Source: Cephalopachus bancanus
Taxonomy: Eukaryota > Chordata > Mammalia > Primates > Tarsiidae
Length of the DNA: 64,000 nt
NCBI GenBank assembly: GCA_027257055.1
Contig: JAPVLO010000001.1
Coordinates: 11,617,501-11,681,500 of the forward strand
Reading direction: 5' to 3'
Position numbers and translations under genes: made by a program. Positions 37,346 through 50,872 of the stretch are shown here, piece by piece. Numbering within the stretch: position 1 is the stretch's first letter; the number at the start of each line of letters is the position of its first letter. Under the pieces are notes generated by a model, which made no database searches, was not told the DNA's origin, and saw only the letters and a program-made list of their open reading frames with translations.

Positions 37346-40300
37346 GAGCTAATTGTTATGGACGATTATCTTGCCAGGGAAGAAAATTTCCCTCTAGCTT
37401 TAGGCATAACTTCACTACCTATCCATAAATCAAATCAAAATAAAGAGGTAAAATTTAGTTAAAACACTTATATTTACAAATAAACAGTTTACATCAATTA
37501 TCAAGTTGGATTATTGAATGATATCAAACTGTCCTTAAATGAGATGACCAAAGCAGTCACAGTACTTACTGATATATGTTTTATTCTACTAGGAGTAACA
37601 GATTTCACAAAAACAAAACAAAGAAAACAAAGCAAACAAACAAAAAACTCAATGACCAATAGGGATTTAGCTTACTCTTTGTTTTATTGGTAATTTCCTA
37701 GCTCATTTTATAATGTGTAATAATACACAACAATGTTTGGAAGGTGATATTTTAAAACATTTACTGTGAGTGATTTAATTTTTAGAACTACAAGACCTGC
37801 ATTGGTGATTTGTCGGATGATATAACAATCTTTCTGCTCTAGGCATCCTAAGCAAGTTAACTACCGATGGGATTGCATAGTAAAGAAAACCATATACATC
37901 TATAAGTTTAAACCAATGGTTAGATTAATCAAAAAGCTTCAATTATACTTTCAAACTATCTCTTGCTTTTTTCCATTAGGTAGAATCTTCTCTCTTTCGA
38001 TAACTTCTTAATTTTGATGCCCAAATATATAATATTTCTCCAGTGTCTTCAAATTTGCAAATTAACCAACAGAGCCAAACTGTAACATATTTTCTAACAT
38101 CTTCTAAATTTGGAAAACAAGCAACATTAGCTTTAAAAATTGTTTCTCTGGAAAAGTTCACAAATAAACAGTCATTTCTTTCTTTAAGTGGCCAGATGAA
38201 GGAAACACGTGTCCATCCCCACTGCAAGCTATGGAGTGATTGCACTGCTGTTTATTACTTTCAAACCCATAATTAGTCATTAAAAAGTATGTATAAAAAT
38301 ACATTTTTATATTTTCCATATAAAAGTCTTATGATTCTGTTGTTCTCCAGCAAAAATATCAAACACAATATTTTATAAAATTGGTATTTTGCAATTATCT
38401 GGCTTAGAGCCTACCATATTCGGAAAGGGAAATCATGCATCTGTCATAAGCAAGTAAGGAAGAACGACTTGACTTGACATTGCAGCACTGAGAGAAACTG
38501 CCAGGGATAGGGGGCACTTCATCAATAAGGGTGCCTGATCTCAAACCAGGTGACATGGGGACCAAAGTGAGACCCAAACGTTACCTGTTCAATGACCATT
38601 TGTATACCTAACCCTAAATTGTACCCCACATCTTTAAAATAAATTTTTTTAAAAAGAAAGTAGGACCATTAGAAAAGGAAAATGCGATACTAAGATTGTT
38701 TTTTCCCCCAGAAAGAGATTTTGAGCACAACAACTTTTGGATTAAGAGACTTACATGCCCTTTAATCTTATTTTCATGACCATGCATCTAGAAAAAGAAG
38801 AGCAAATATTTTTCTACTTTTTCCCTTATATTCTTTCCTTCCCTTCCTTTAATAATCACCCCGTTTACATAGACAGTCTTACATTTTTCCATGTCCATAT
38901 ATGAGTTGCACATGATGAAATGCTTGATTATTTATTCCCTTTTTAACAGGTGCGCTGGGATATCTTTTATCTCAGTACCTAAATTACTATTGCCATATAA
39001 AACGGTGCTCAAATTATCCAGGAAACATTTCCACTAAAGATCTATTTTTTAAAAGCAATATTCATTAGTCCCTCTGCTTGGTCTTTTTTTCTCATGTGGT
39101 ACACCAAAATTGTATGATAAAATGCATTCTCAGAGGAATTGATCACAAATGAAGATATTAACATGTTTTTTTATGCAGCATCTTTCCTTGCCTCTGGATG
39201 ACAATGATTGTATACTCTGCAAACAGTTCCTGTGATAATTTTGAGGAAATGCATGCTTTCTCTTCTGTGCTGACAGCCCTTGGTTCCCCTGATTCACCTG
39301 CTCATTCCACAGCAAGCATAGGCAGTCCCGGAAATGACACCTCATCTTTTTTTGGAAAAATCAGAGGAAAGAGGTTAAACATCCCCTTGGAAGATTCTTT
39401 CTAATAATTTGCCACATTAAATGTATTATCTGTTGTCATGGCACTGACACAGATACACAATAAAGCAACACAGTAGAAGAAGGATAGATTGAGGGTCACA
39501 CAAAATAGCCCAGAATGGAAACAGCATTAACTGACAAGAGAAAATTGTCATAATCAGTCAAGGGTAGGAAATGGGAACTCTCAAATGTCATTTCGCAGTT
39601 TTCCTTCCTTATTTGCAGCATCAATTCAGCTACCTCATCTTGCCCCATGCCTTTCAAATGTCAGGTCATAAAGATGAATTAATACATTTAAATAAAGATT
39701 TTTTTTTCTCAACTATATCTATTATAAAGCAACCTTTCTATAATCCATCTCTTCTAGTCTTCACATGGAGAAAACATGAAAATGAGTGTCATAGGGTATT
39801 TACTGTATTGTCTTAATATTATTAATATTATCAAGTTGTGAAAGAAATATAAGATTTTGAATTTATCTGTTTAAAGTAGTTATTGTGAGAAAATTTAACA
39901 TCTATCTGAATAAAGTGTAATATTGAAAATGTGGACATCATTTCTTAAACAGTAATTCACCATATTTATGACAAAGACTATTAGCAAAAAAAAGTTGATG
40001 AACAAACGAGTGTTTTAAATATTTGCATGTTTGGATTTGTCTCAACTGTAGCTATTTATTGGTTTTACTTTTTTTTCTGTGTAGACAAGGTCAAAACAAG
40101 TAGTCAGCAAAGACTGATAAGCACCAAATCTATTCCTGCAATTGGGACCCTTCTAAAAATTTCTACTTTTATTAAACAACTAAGGAACATCAAAGATGAT
40201 CTGCACAGTTTAAAAAAAAACATTTAAATTTTTACCATGAAAAAGTTCAAGTTTTCAATACCACAAGATCTTGATATCACTAATTAAATTTTAAATTCAT

Positions 40301-41837
40301 TTGTGCATTTAAGTTCATTCTAATTGTACAATTAAAGATTTTAGGTTTATAACTATCAATAGACTTCCCTAATTTTTCATAGATTTTGAAGTTATTTGAA
40401 AATGAGAAATTTATTTGTCAAAGACAAAATAAAATACCCCAAAGTTGATTGAATACTCTTTTAATATTTGGCTTCATAATTAAAAGAAAAAGATATATAG
40501 CTCCTTTGATACATTGTATATGAAATAGCATATAGATTACTGGCCTGTGTTAACTACTAAGTCATAAAAACAACAAAAATACCTAAAAGTACCCACAAAT
40601 TGAATCAGTTATTTTAATCATCATAAAGAGTCAAATGGTTGAATGGAAAAAATCAAATCCAGTTGACAACTATGATCGTTGAAAATCCATATACTCCATA
40701 TATTCATCAGTGAGACAAAATTTTGTTCACTCAGAATTGAATTCCCTCCTCTTTACTAGAATTTTAGGCACACTGAATAAAAATGCACATTCAATGTAAA
40801 AAAAATCAAAACTGAAGTGTTGTAAAAGGATTCATTTTTTCATAAGTGATTCTAATATTTCAGAATATATACTTAGAAACTTTCAGGGAAAAATAGAATA
40901 TATTTGACGTCTCATAATTTGCCAAACCTCCACAAATGTAGATTCGGTGTTCCATCAACAAAATGAGTTGCATTTGCACATAATCATTTATTTATTTATT
41001 TTTTCACAATTTCATTTGGACTTTGGCACGAAGTCATTGCCTCAGACGGCACACCTGCCTGACAACTTGTTGCCTAATGGCCCATAAGAACCAATCTAGT
41101 GTTCGCTACAGGTGGAAGAAATCCAGTTTTTAAATGATTTAAGATTCAACTTGACCTTTCAAAAAACATTTGTTTCTCTCCTAACAGCCTCTCGCAGATT
41201 ATCTAGGACCATTGTGATCCCTGAGGTTAAATTTATCACCAGTACCTTTTAAAAAATAACGGCTATATGGAAACCAAGTTCAAGATCTCTGTCAGGCACT
41301 TGATCTGGTCTGGGAAAAGGACGACTTTGATTGGAAGTCAATTACTGAAAGGAGATGGATAAACTTAACCATGTCTTCTACCCACTTGCTTCTAGATGGG
41401 AGTAGAGAAGAGTGCTATTGCAGGGCAGTAGGAAGCAGTTGTCTCTTTTCAGAGTGGTTTCACTGAGAGGAAGAAAACTCCCCACTGCATTTGACTATAT
41501 ACTTGATCTGTTCTTTCTCTCAGCGACTCCTTCACCAGAACTGATGGAAAGGTTCATATGAATCTTGGCCTTTCTGACTTTTAAGCACATGCTCGTTCCT
41601 TTCACCAGCCTGCTGCAACGACAAAGCATTTTGGATGAAACAAGTTACATTCTTTTCTATGTGCCAAGTAATTTTATATTCTAACCACTCTTGCTGTTAT
41701 CCACCCACCTCCTATCCTCCAAAACAAAAACAAAACAGACAAACAAAAAAATTAAACATGGGCAAAGACTTGTGACAGCATGAATAATATAATGTCATCA
41801 TCAAGTTAAGCCCAATGTCATAGTCAAGTTAAACCCA
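37346..41837. other. AT-rich intron, one L1 tail (38478); otherwise nothing recognised
   Basis: Long unique stretch with poly-A and poly-T runs only. Short overlapping frames at 37976-38276 lie on both strands and look fortuitous. Confidence 0.5.
38478..38660 (+). mobile_element. L1 3' UTR fragment
   Basis: Only the last part of the 3' UTR is present ('aataagggtgcctga', 'ttgtatacctaaccct', A-rich tail). Same family tail as the copies at 2040 and 63085. Confidence 0.82.
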
Positions 41838-42185
41838 TGGAATGAAGAGTCAGATGCTTTTGCATTTGAATTCTGGATATGGTACACATGCCTGTGAAAA
41901 CTTTGGCACAAGGCCGGGTGCGGTTGGCTCGCACCTATAATCCCAGCACTTTGTGAGGCCAAGGTGAGAGGATTGCCTGAGCCCATGGGTTCAAGGCTAG
42001 CCTGGGCAACTTGGCAATACCTCATCTCTAAAAAGAAGAAAGGAAAAAAGAAAACTTTGGCACATTTCTTAACTTCTCTAAGTCTTTGCTACTCATTTGT
42101 TTTTTTAAAAAGCTAATTTTGCCCATGATTTTGAATTGCTGTGGGGAATAAATAAGGTAAGAACAATAAAGTTATCAGGATAGGA
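41838..42185 (+). repeat. MIR split by an Alu monomer
   Basis: The 5' half is 41838-41910 ('gaatgaagagtcagatgc..tttgaattctgg'). The 3' half is 42065-42185 ('tttcttaacttctctaagtctttgc..gaataaataaggtaag'). The Alu monomer lies between. Confidence 0.7.
41911..42049 (+). repeat. Free left Alu monomer with perfect 15-base duplication, inside a MIR
   Basis: The left arm only, then a GA-rich A tail. GAAAACTTTGGCACA flanks it exactly at 41896-41910 and 42050-42064. The two flanks together form one interrupted MIR, which confirms a clean insertion. Confidence 0.92.
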
Positions 42186-43264
42186 CCTGTTTATTGTAAG
42201 AACCATACAAATGGGTGGAATTTTGTGAGCAAGGGGATTTTTTATATAGTGACTTCAGTCCTGTTGACAGTATCCCTGAATAATTGGATGTATGGATGAA
42301 TAAGTATGTGAGAAGTGCTGCAAAACCAAAGGGAAAAGGTCATATGAAACTTTCTTTCCTAGTTTCACCATAATGTTGTATTCTGCTTTGATCAAAAGGG
42401 TTGTTTGAGAGTTTGTAACAGTGATTTATACGTTTATGACAAAAGAGAAAAAAGCAGTGTATATCCTTAATATTAGCAATGACAACAAAAATTACTTATA
42501 ACCTTGTGTCAGTTTCTATCTATCTCTAGGATAAGCTTACATAATTGATCTATTATTTTTAAAATTATTCAGAATAATAACAACATGAATTAAAAATAGA
42601 GAAATAAAGTTAAAATTGTCAAGCTTTATCTTTTAAAAAGCAAAGTACTATCTCTATAAGCAATGTGTTTGACTAAAAAAAGTTTTTTGTGTGTGTAATA
42701 AAATTTTATCTTTGATGGGGATAGTTAATAAGTACTATTTCTCTGTACAAAATCATTTCTGGGTGTCTCATTTTATGCCAAAGGATGTTGGATGGGATGT
42801 TTTAAATAATATAGTTCAACCTGCAACCCATAAAAAGATGTCATGGCAGACAGCGCCCATCCTATTTTTACATCATCTATAGTTATGTGTTCCTGATTCC
42901 TTATACAATCCTTCCTTTTGTAGGAGAGCAACAGCTCCTTAAGTAAACTACTCTTTCTTACAAGAACTGAGATCCTCCTGCCTACACAAAGAGCCTTATT
43001 CCCACTCCTAGAGCAAAGGAAGCAATTGACAGTAAGACTTCCCTTCCACAGGACCATCTTCAAATTAGAGAACCTTGCTGTGTCTCCCTGTGCCTTCTCT
43101 TTCTCGGGGTAATTCTGTTCCTATGCATGGAGGCAGCTAACAGCTTTTTCTCCTACCTGCTCAGTCTTCTGTATCTCACATTTGCCATGTTTGTGTTGTC
43201 TGGTAACTGTAGTTAAAGGTCAAAGCTGTTTGTAACCCCCACTTTATCTCACTTTCCAATTAAC

Positions 43265-43775
43265 AAAAATATAGGAAGGACTCCCACAAAAAATAGAATT
43301 ATTTTTTGGAGGGCAGACCCCTTGTAGTGCAGGTTTCACCCACTAGGTAAATGTTCTTGGAACCCATCAGCATCAATGTACCAATTAGCGTTGTTATAAG
43401 AGTCTGCTTTCAGCTTCAGTGAATTTTTTTAGACATCTTTCAGCGTATTTGTACATTCCATGATGGGTGATTTATAAGAACAACCTGCCCACATCACGCT
43501 GAGGATTCAGCAGTTTTTGACAAAAATTTCATCAGCCCCATTGCCTCTCTTCCTATTCACCTGATCTTGCCCTCAGTAACTTTTGTTTTCCTGGATTTTG
43601 AAAAACGTCCTCAAAGAGACAAGTTCTGCTGATGCGGAAGAGGTGAAACAAAAAAATGACAGAAGCACTAAAATGCGTCAAAATTGACAAGTTCAGAAAC
43701 TGTTTTGAGCAGCGTAAAAAGCATCTCAATGGGTATATTGCATCAAACAGAGAAGACTTTGAAGGTAACTGAAGT
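43265..43775 (+). pseudogene. Mariner-family transposase remnant, C-terminal half (second copy)
   Basis: Parallel to the remnant at 17020. It shares the 'ttttttggagggcagacc' start, the 'ccctgatgaaaaa'-type segment in decayed form, and the ending 'gaagactttgaaggtaactga'. Several frameshifts. Both copies start at about the same internal point, so they may be two insertions of one shortened element. Confidence 0.78.
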
Positions 43776-44449
43776 TTACACATGTAAGAATAAATACACA
43801 AATTTTTATATATTTCATGTTTTGGAGGGTACCTCTTGTAGTAATTATGACTGGGTAGATAAATGTGGGATGGAGCAGAGAATAGCAGGGACAACAAAAA
43901 AGAAATACAAAGTTGGGAATCAAGAGTGGAAAGCAAAGGCCCTACCTTTCACTAATAGAATTTGGAGGCACACAGTTTCCCAGTGCCTAAGAAACTACAT
44001 AACAGAACTCTTCCCAAGACTATTTCTACCCACGGATTTATAGGAGACAAAAGATCACTACAATGGTTTCTCTAATTTTTCTCCCACAAAGGTTGTGAAC
44101 AAAGTGCTAAGGTGCCTTTAGTTAAGTGATCTAACAAGATCCACTCAGTTTAAAATGCAGCACAGGTTGATTTTTCATCTGAAATAACAGAGAAAAAAAT
44201 CCAAGCTTCAGGAACAAAACATTCTTCCTCCAGCCGAATTTTTGTTTTTCATTTCATTCTGGAGTTGTTCAGTCACTTAAAGTCACCTTTCTAGTGACAC
44301 AGAATAAATATAAATGCAATAAATAAGAAGATTTCACCAAATAAAATGCAAAGTCCACCTTTACATATCCTGTAAATGAATGCCGTTTACCAAAAAATTC
44401 ATATGAGATCTTAAATAAGGGTTATATCAATCTGAGATGTTTCCCATGG

Positions 44450-44645
44450 GTTTTAATAAATTGCTACCATTTATCGGGTATCACAAAGCCCTAGGCATCG
44501 TACTTTTATATGCCAGAGTCTCCTCATTTCTTCCCTACAACTATTCTATGAGAGATGAATGAGAAATCTCTATTTTATATGGCTAGGCAATTTCATATAG
44601 CTAGTAAATAGTGAAACTGGGAATTTGACCCAATCTCCCCCTCAA
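44450..44645 (-). repeat. MIR, reverse orientation
   Basis: 'accatttatcgggtatcacaaagccctaggcatc', 'gagagatgaatgagaaatctctattttatatgg' and 'catatagctagtaaatagtgaaactgggaattt' follow reverse MIR order. Confidence 0.75.
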
Positions 44646-45099
44646 TCATTCTTCAAGTCAATTTACTACAGTCCTATTAGAATTAAAACTCAAACATATT
44701 TGTATAATTTTCTATCACACATATTAATTATTTTTCAAGAAAAACTAGAAAAGTCATATTTAATTCAGTTGGTTCTACAAATATGCCACTGAATTCCAGG
44801 GCAACACATTCCAGTAGAAAGTAACCTGTAGTAACACATACTATGTAATTGTCAATAAATCTATATTTAAAGCCAATAATTATTTTAAATTACCTGAAAA
44901 TGAGCTTTCTACTTCTTTTAAGAATAGTCAAGTTGATAATATACTCATTTTCTGAAATTCTTAAAAATCATTATTACTGTTCATAATATACACAGCAAAA
45001 CAAGAATCTTAGATACACAGCAGCACATGCAAGAACCAACTTCTCCTCCTTCCCAAGACTAATCAAAAAGATCAAACCCGTTTCTATCTTCCTTGGGTT

Positions 45100-46080
45100 C
45101 TAGTGGCATCATTAATTTTTTTCTGAAGCTGACTCTTTTAATCCCATACTCCCACCTGGATCTTAGATCAAAAGCTTCAGTTACTCTAAAGTAGACTTCA
45201 TCGTAAATCATGTATTCCTATAAACTCACATCCATCTTCCCACATACTCTGTTCTCTTCTCTTTTCCCTGCCAATCTTGGTGAAAAGTAGTTTGAACTAG
45301 TCTTTATTTCCTCAGTACCAACTCCTTCCTTAATCCATCACATTTTGACATCTCTTCCTACAATTCTATTAAAACTGCTCTTGTAAGATGACCGAGACTT
45401 AACTGCCAAATTCAGTGTCCTGTTTCTAGGTTTCATCTTACATGTCATTTCTGCAATGTGGGACACTCTTGACTGATTCTGAATCTTTCTTAAAATCCTC
45501 ACCTAAGCTTTTCAAATCCTCACAGTCTCGCGATCGCCCCTTCTCCCTCTTCTTCCCCCCCTTCTCTCCTCCTCCTCCTTCTTCTCTCTCTTTCTCTGTG
45601 TCTCTCTGTTTGCCTCTCTCTTTCTCCCCCGCCTCCTGTTCTCCTTCTCACTGTCACTCCTTGCCTCTTCTAAGTCTCTTTCCCTGGCCCCTTTTCTGCC
45701 AAACCCTTAACTATTGCTCTTCCTCACAATTTATCTTTGGTGTTCTCTTCACATTATCTGTTTTTATTGAGTCATCTAATCTCTGCCCACAGCTTCCCTT
45801 CCAGATCAAATCTACACGTAGAAAGTGAATTTCACACTCAGCTGTGCTCTCCTCATGGCGTAAGTATCCACTGGGCAGTTCCTGATAGCATTACTTCCTA
45901 AAAGGAATTCCTTGTTTTTTCACCAATCTAAGTTCCAATTTGCTTTTCCTCTTATCTCATTAAATAGCGCTAACATATACTTAATTTCTTATTTTATGAA
46001 ACTTGATTCATATCCTTCGTCTGCATAACATTGGCCACTAAAGACTGAATCTGAACCCAGAAAAGTCTCCTGAATCTGGT
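45100..46080 (+). repeat. Probable L2 ORF2 remnant with expanded pyrimidine tract
   Basis: Segments such as 'ctattaaaactgctcttgtaagatgaccgagacttaactgccaaattc' match the L2 reverse-transcriptase region. At 45530-45680 the sequence is almost pure pyrimidine (CTC/TCTCTC), perhaps grown from an L2 pyrimidine stretch. The downstream limit is uncertain. Confidence 0.5.
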
Positions 46081-46099
46081 TCTTCTCCTCCACTTTGAC

Positions 46100-46325
46100 A
46101 ACCACTGTAGTCATTTAGAACTTTCTGTCCAACATGGTAGCCACTGGCCACTGGCTATTTACATTTTGATTAATTAAACTTAAGTAAAATTTGAAATTTG
46201 GTTCTTCATTTACCTTAACCACTTTTCAAGTGTAAAATAGCCACCTATGACCACTGGCTACCACAGTGGACAAGACAGATTAAAACATTTCTATCACCAC
46301 AGGAAGTACTATTCCAGAGTGCTGA
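46100..46325 (+). mobile_element. hAT-Charlie-type short element (MER3/MER33-like)
   Basis: Ends read 'ccactgtagtcatttagaactttctgtcc' and 'acagtggacaagacag...gtactattccagagtgctg'. They enclose the paired 'gccactggcta' blocks typical of these non-autonomous hAT elements. Assignment is from memory of the consensus. Confidence 0.5.
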
Positions 46326-46437
46326 TTTAGAAGACTGTCCATTACTCCTAAGAAAGGCACCAGCTTTTGAATTGATCTCTCTGTCATCACATCACCCTGC
46401 CCAACTTATTTCTACATTGTTACCAAAGATCATTTTA

Positions 46438-46745
46438 TTTATTTATTTTATTTTATTATTTTTTATTTTTTTGAGTTGGAGTCTCACTCTGTCGCCCAGA
46501 CTGGAGTGCAGTGGCCGCTCCTGGCCACCGCAGCTTCAACCTGCTGGGCTCCGGCGATCCTTCCGCCTCAGCCTTCCCAGTAGCCGGAATTACAGGCATG
46601 CGCTATCACGCCCGGCTGATTTTTTGATTTATTGTAGAGATGAGGTCTCGCTGCCCAGGCAGTTCTCGAACCCTCGGGCTCAGGCAATCCACTCACCCCA
46701 GCCTCCCAAAGGCGCGGGATTGCAGGCTGAGCCACCGAGCCCGGC
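46438..46745 (-). repeat. Alu dimer, minus strand
   Basis: Reverse-complement dimer with the T-rich tail at 46438-46473. The duplication ACCAAAGATCATTTTA is perfect at 46422-46437 and 46746-46761. One of only two Alus in sense orientation to NALF1. Confidence 0.95.
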
Positions 46746-46929
46746 ACCAAAGATCATTTTAAAAAACAACAAAAAAATCATCTTAGACGAATACATTGAT
46801 TAAAATTCCTCTCTGATATTTTACCATCCAAATAATGAAATTCAAAGATGTTACCATGGATTAAATAGTCCTCTACAATTGAGCACTGACATCTCCCCAG
46901 AGTTATTCTCTACAGCCCTTGACACACAC

Positions 46930-47305
46930 CTTACTGAGACTTATAGACTCAATGCGTCCCTTTGAAATTCCATGTTGAAGTCCAAACCCTAGATGTGACT
47001 ATATATGAAGATAGATACTAAAAAGAGCTAACAAAGGTTAGGTGGGTCACAAGATTGAGACACTAATTTAAGAGAACCGATATCCTTACAAGAAGAGGAA
47101 GAGATGCCAGAGCTATTTTACTACGTGCACATAGAGAAGGTGGCCATCTGCAAGTTGGGAAAAGAGCCCTCGTCAGAAACCAAATTTGCCTGCGCCTTGA
47201 TCATGAACTTAGTCTCCAGAACTGTGAGAAAATATATCTGTGGTTTAAGCCATACAGCATGTGGTATTTTGTCACACCAGCCCAAAAGACTAATACACTC
47301 AGTCA
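46930..47305 (+). mobile_element. MLT1-type LTR (ERVL-MaLR)
   Basis: Solo LTR remnant with the MaLR landmarks in order: 'gttgaagtccaaaccctag', 'cttacaagaagaggaagaga', 'ggccatctgcaagttggg', 'ccagaactgtgagaaa' and 'ggtattttgtcacaccagccc'. Antisense to NALF1. Confidence 0.85.
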
Positions 47306-47749
47306 TAATGAACTTATGAATTCATACGAATTATCACCGGTCTCCAAAACTGACATACTTCTCACCAACACTTTACCCATGACATCTCTCTGCTCAGCTC
47401 TAAATGTGAAAGCAGACCCTGAGCATAATCCCGAACTTCATGCTATTTATTCACATTCAGATCCCACATGCCTTTGACATGCTAAACCAGGCCATCCAAC
47501 CCAGCTGCCGAGGGATCTCAAATTTCTGTCTTCTTGGCTTGAGATATCAGCTATATAATGTTCCTAATGGCAAATTTAAAATAAATAGAAGCAGCAAAAT
47601 AGAAAAATTTTAAAACAATTGTGAAATTGATATGACAGATATATGTGGACTTGCTATACTAATCTCTTAATGGGAGGAGAAGCTTGCGAATTTTCCTAAT
47701 CAAAGCAAAAAATAAAACATTTAAAGTGATGAGGAGAACTGAATATTCA

Positions 47750-47880
47750 ACATTACTCAGCTGTTTGGCTTTGGGAGAGTTACACGGATATTCCTGCTGT
47801 ACTCATCTGTAAAACGTGAGATAATAACTCGTAAAGTTGATGTGAGAATTAAATAAACGAGAATAGTTTCTGACGTCTAA
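47750..47880 (+). repeat. MIR fragment
   Basis: 'ggctttgggagagttacacg', 'ctcatctgtaaaacgtgagataataac' and 'gttgatgtgagaattaaataaac'. Confidence 0.75.
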
Positions 47881-48682
47881 TGAATTCTCTAGCTCGTTAG
47901 TTGCTATTGAAACTTGCTCTAAGACTTAAATTTCTGAATGATTTAAGTCATTTTTATGAGCTAATATTCTGTCATGATCCTCCATCTTGGATCAATTTTC
48001 TTTTCAAATAAGCAAAGTCAGTGATATTTAATTTTAAAAAAAACTTTTTTTTTCATGGGACCGGAGGTGCAAAGGGATAAAAAGAGAAAGAATCCTGAAC
48101 TTTAAGTTTTCCATGGCATATAGGCTCTGGAAACGCAGCTTCTAAATGGCAGGAGAGGGCAGACACAGCCAGGTGTAAAAAGGAAAGCATACTGAGAAGG
48201 AAGGGAGGAAACCCAAGGGTTGAAGAGGCTAAAAGTCATCAACTTCACAATTCTGATAGAACCCGTTTTCCCTCTTGCAAAGGATGGTGCGGCTGACACA
48301 CAAGATTCCCTATCATTTGCAAAGTTATGACAATTGCATTCACTTGTCACGCAAATGTGTGGATATCTTACTGCTAAGACCAATAACAGTATCTAAACAG
48401 ATATTAAACATCTAGCTTTTGCAGGGTTTTTAGCCATCTGTGATAGTTTCTACAAGATTTTGTTATAAATGACTGCATGTAGAAGTAGAACACAGAGTGG
48501 GGAAAATCACCTACCATCTTTTAACATCTGAATTACCCAAGAGTTAAATATTTTTATGTATTCCAGGACAATACATAGTATATCATTAACTATTTTTTCA
48601 CAAAAAATAACACATGTTGATCCTCTCTTGTTTCGAGTATTAAAGAACGAGAGTAAATCAGAGTTTTTTGTTAAAGAAAGTT

Positions 48683-48987
48683 TGACTGGGCTTGGTGGTT
48701 CAGCCTGTAATCTCAGCATTTTGGGAGGCTGAGGCAAGTGAATCGCCTGAGCCTACAGGTTTGAGATCAGCCCAGGCAACTTGGCAAGATCTTGTCTCTA
48801 CAATAAATTTTTTTAAAAATTAGCTGGGCGTGGTAGTGCATGCCTGTAATTCCAGCTACTTGGAAGGCTAAGGTACAAGGATCGCTGGAACCTAGCAGGT
48901 CGATGCTGGGGTGGCTATGAGTGTGCCAACGCATTCCAGCCTGGGTGATGATGGAGTGATATTCCAACTCCAAAAAAAAAAAAAAAA
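48683..48987 (+). repeat. Alu dimer, older
   Basis: Complete dimer with moderate divergence and a 16-base A tail. No target-site duplication found by eye. Confidence 0.9.
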
Positions 48988-49914
48988 GGTCACTGTTTGT
49001 ATTATAATGATACTTTAATTTCTTATTAGATAAAATATAAGTTCAGTTTTATACAATGTCTTGTAACCTAAAATGTTAAAGTAAAATAGATGACTGATAT
49101 TACACTACAAAGGTGAATAATGATAAAATCTTATTAAGGCTAAAATCTTATTAAGACTAAATCTTGGACTAAGCTTGGTAGTAGTCTGTGACTACTTAGC
49201 AGTTAATATCATTCAAAAAACTATAAAAATGTCAACTAGTTATTTGAATCTTATAAAAATAAGTAAACAATAAAGCATGGTTTATCATCACAAAGGGAAA
49301 AAAGTGAAAAAGAATGAGTAACTTCGTAGACTTAATTAAGTGATCCGACAAAGAAATAATAGGCTCAAATCGGGTGAAACTATGAAAAACCAAACATTTT
49401 CCTTTAAAACCAACCATATACTTTTGAAAAAGTCTAAACTTTAGTCATTTTTATAGGATCAAGATAGAGGCAAAAATAATGAAGCTTGGCACCTTTAACC
49501 AGATTGCTGATTAGTTTCGTAAAGACCGTCATTCAATTTCTGTGTTCATGTGTTCAGCCCATTATGTAAACACCAGTATAATGACTCAGTTCTGGCTAAA
49601 ACAGAAAATCCACAATCAATGGACACATCCTTAAACATTCAAAACTCAGGTGCTCGATACATCTATATCCTTCTCTCCACACTGTCTTTTGGTACATCCT
49701 CTAATGCTGGTATCCAGGTGGTTCACGTCTCATCCACTTCCTCAGTCTCCTCAATACAAATTTGCTCTGCTGCCCTTTGACTGTGTTCTATTGCCTTTAC
49801 CACCTTAAAAATATATCTGACAGAAATCTACTCTCATCAGTTAAGCACACGGAATTGCTATGTGCTTCTGAGACATGGGCACTAAAAGCTCATTCCGTAT
49901 TAATTGTCACTGTC

Positions 49915-50095
49915 AACCAGAACAGTGCTTCCCAAGCTTGGCTGCACATCAGAACCATCAGAAAAACTTTGAAAGAGCCCAAATCCAAGAACAAGACAGA
50001 ACAACAAAATCAAAATCCTTTGGGATTGGGGATTCCCAGGCTTCATGCTTTCAAAACTCCCCAGGAAGTTCCACTGTGACCCCAAAGTCCACTCG
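49915..50095 (+). mobile_element. MER5A-like fragment
   Basis: Starts 'cagtgcttcccaagcttggc', then 'tgcacatcagaacca' and 'gggattcccaggcttcatgc'. Interrupted by an A-rich stretch at 49985-50015. Confidence 0.6.
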
Positions 50096-50872
50096 TCTAG
50101 TGTATATGTTCACTGATATTGAAGACATAGCCTTGTGATGTAAATCAATATCAACAACAAAATATGTGGTGCTTAGTCACTGTAAAATTGAGACTGAAGA
50201 TAAAGATTTTTTTAATTGAAAAATAAAACGAAAACAATAGCAAAGATAATTCAAATCAAAATAGTTCTTCATTTGAAATAGTTATCTGTATATTTGTTCT
50301 TGGATATTAAATCTAACAAGAAAAAATTAGGACAATGAATTCTGATTTATCTGTGGAGAAGGATGAGAAGGAGAGCATTGCCTGATTTCCTTTCCTTCAT
50401 AATTTAATTAACCTTGCATATGCAGACACTAACTTTATCTAATAAAAGTGATTAAAATCAATGCATTACAGCAATTATTCAAACTTTGTGGTTATGCCCT
50501 ATATACCTAATGTGACCCAGTTACAAGTCTAAAGTAAGAGTATTTATTCCTTGATCTGTAAGACAACAAATATCGAATGATAAGATATAATTTTGGATGT
50601 TTCTCTACAAAAATGAAACACAGAACACAATGAATAGTTGTACCTGGAGCAAAAATAAGAAAAACATATCATAAATAAATGTGAATGTAAACTCTTGGAT
50701 CTTATAAATAGCTTTATTAATGGTTAAAGTCGCCAAAATATGTACAACTATTATGTATTCATAAAAAATTTTAAGTAGTTATCTGCATGAACAGACTGTT
50801 TGATTTTGTAGAGGAGCAACTCAATCACAAAGATAATTTTTGAAAAGTGGTAGAATATAAAAAAAGATCTGA

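Noticed and set aside
46372..46803. 143-codon frame on the plus strand
   Set aside because: It is translated antisense Alu, which typically lacks stops. The same explains frames at 20802-21137, 25242-25544, 31675-31972, 50889-51239 and 60969-61292.
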